Source of the DNA: Lachnospiraceae bacterium
GTDB taxonomy: Bacteria > Bacillota > Clostridia > Lachnospirales > Lachnospiraceae
Assembly (NCBI GenBank): GCA_902363675.1
Contig: CABJAV010000002.1
Span: 63,583-127,582 of the forward strand
Length of the DNA stretch: 64,000 nucleotides
Direction: 5' to 3'
Shown here: positions 63,848 to 64,000 of the stretch, piece after piece
Layout of the letters: the number at the start of each line of letters is the position of its first letter
How positions within the stretch are numbered: the first letter of the stretch is position 1
Program-made: the position numbers and the translations under genes
The notes under the pieces: generated by a model
What the model saw: only the letters and a program-made list of their open reading frames with translations
Told to the model about the DNA's origin: nothing
The model's database searches: none

Positions 63848-64000
63848 TTACAAAGTTTTGGTTGTCCATTCCTCACAATTCCAGACATCCGTTACGATGT
63901 CTTCATAGAACTCAGGCTCATGGCAGACAAGAAGGATACTTCCCTTGTAGGCCATGAGTGCACGTTTTAATTCGTCTTTGGCATCGACGTCAAGATGGTT
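63848..64000 (-). CDS. ABC-F family ATPase, C-terminal end only
   Basis: The minus-strand frame is open from the window edge to a TAA. It encodes NHLDVDAKDELKRALMAYKG, then ILLVCHEPEFYEDIVTDVW. NHLD plus the H-switch VCHEPEFY is the end of the second nucleotide-binding domain of ABC-F proteins, which act on ribosomes in translation or antibiotic protection. The rest of the gene lies beyond the window, so the subtype cannot be given. Confidence 0.88.
   Translation of the reverse strand, partial: NHLDVDAKDELKRALMAYKGSILLVCHEPEFYEDIVTDVWNCEEWTTKTL

Overview
The window looks like the chromosome of a gut Lachnospiraceae (Bacillota, Clostridia). Evidence: the recA-recX-rny order, a SpoIIM sporulation protein, a class I DAHP synthase, a clostridial-type LigA, a TrpB2, strong AGGAGG ribosome-binding sites, moderate GC in the core genes and clearly AT-rich accessory genes. 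No rRNA is present. The only tRNA I can support is tRNA-Arg(CCG).

Layout. 1-4600: housekeeping block recA (5' cut by the window edge), recX, rny, a NUDIX hydrolase and spoIIM. 4600-5220: a gene-free 560-bp imperfect palindrome between two convergent terminators. 5224-12736: DAHP synthase (minus strand), aroD, tRNA-Arg, an SH3 cell-surface protein, a pseudouridine synthase, ligA and metA. 12877-21982: a TetR repressor divergent from a compact NRPS-like locus (SCP2-like protein, alpha/beta hydrolase, free-standing condensation domain, acyl carrier protein, adenylating ligase) that runs into a two-gene ABC exporter with a structured leader. 22073-25763: Y-family polymerase with a YolD-like partner, a truncated DUF6273-like gene and trpB2. 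26015-32880: a six-gene polyamine operon (amino acid decarboxylase, speE, carboxynorspermidine synthase, nspC, aguA, aguB).

32880-58000 is an accessory, defence-rich region. It begins with a gene-free stretch holding 27-bp tandem repeats and a 228-bp dyad built from four 35-bp modules. Next come an EF-hand/EcsC-like gene, a 5'-truncated DUF4186 pseudogene, an Rpn-type nuclease, a WYL regulator and a DEDDh exonuclease. An overlapping operon follows: a reverse transcriptase-nitrilase fusion (DRT1-like), a small SAM methyltransferase and a nuclease-helicase fusion. Then comes a complete type II-A CRISPR-Cas locus: tracrRNA on the minus strand, cas9, cas1, cas2, csn2, a leader with an ATTTGAG anchor and 24 repeats. 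After a DUF6904-like gene, glycerate kinase and a DUF2130 protein there is an AAA ATPase/RloB-like pair.

58000-64000: two small lineage proteins (one Nif11-like), an ABC half-transporter and a MATE pump. A toxin-antitoxin module (MqsR-like toxin, Zn-finger/HTH/Panacea antitoxin) with a perfect 28-bp operator lies next to the 3' remnant of a Na+/alanine symporter gene. An ABC-F protein is cut by the window edge.

Most unusual: the RT-nitrilase/methyltransferase/nuclease-helicase operon, the split NRPS-like locus with its exporter, the two large non-coding palindromic elements, and the CRISPR array with two spacers each present twice.
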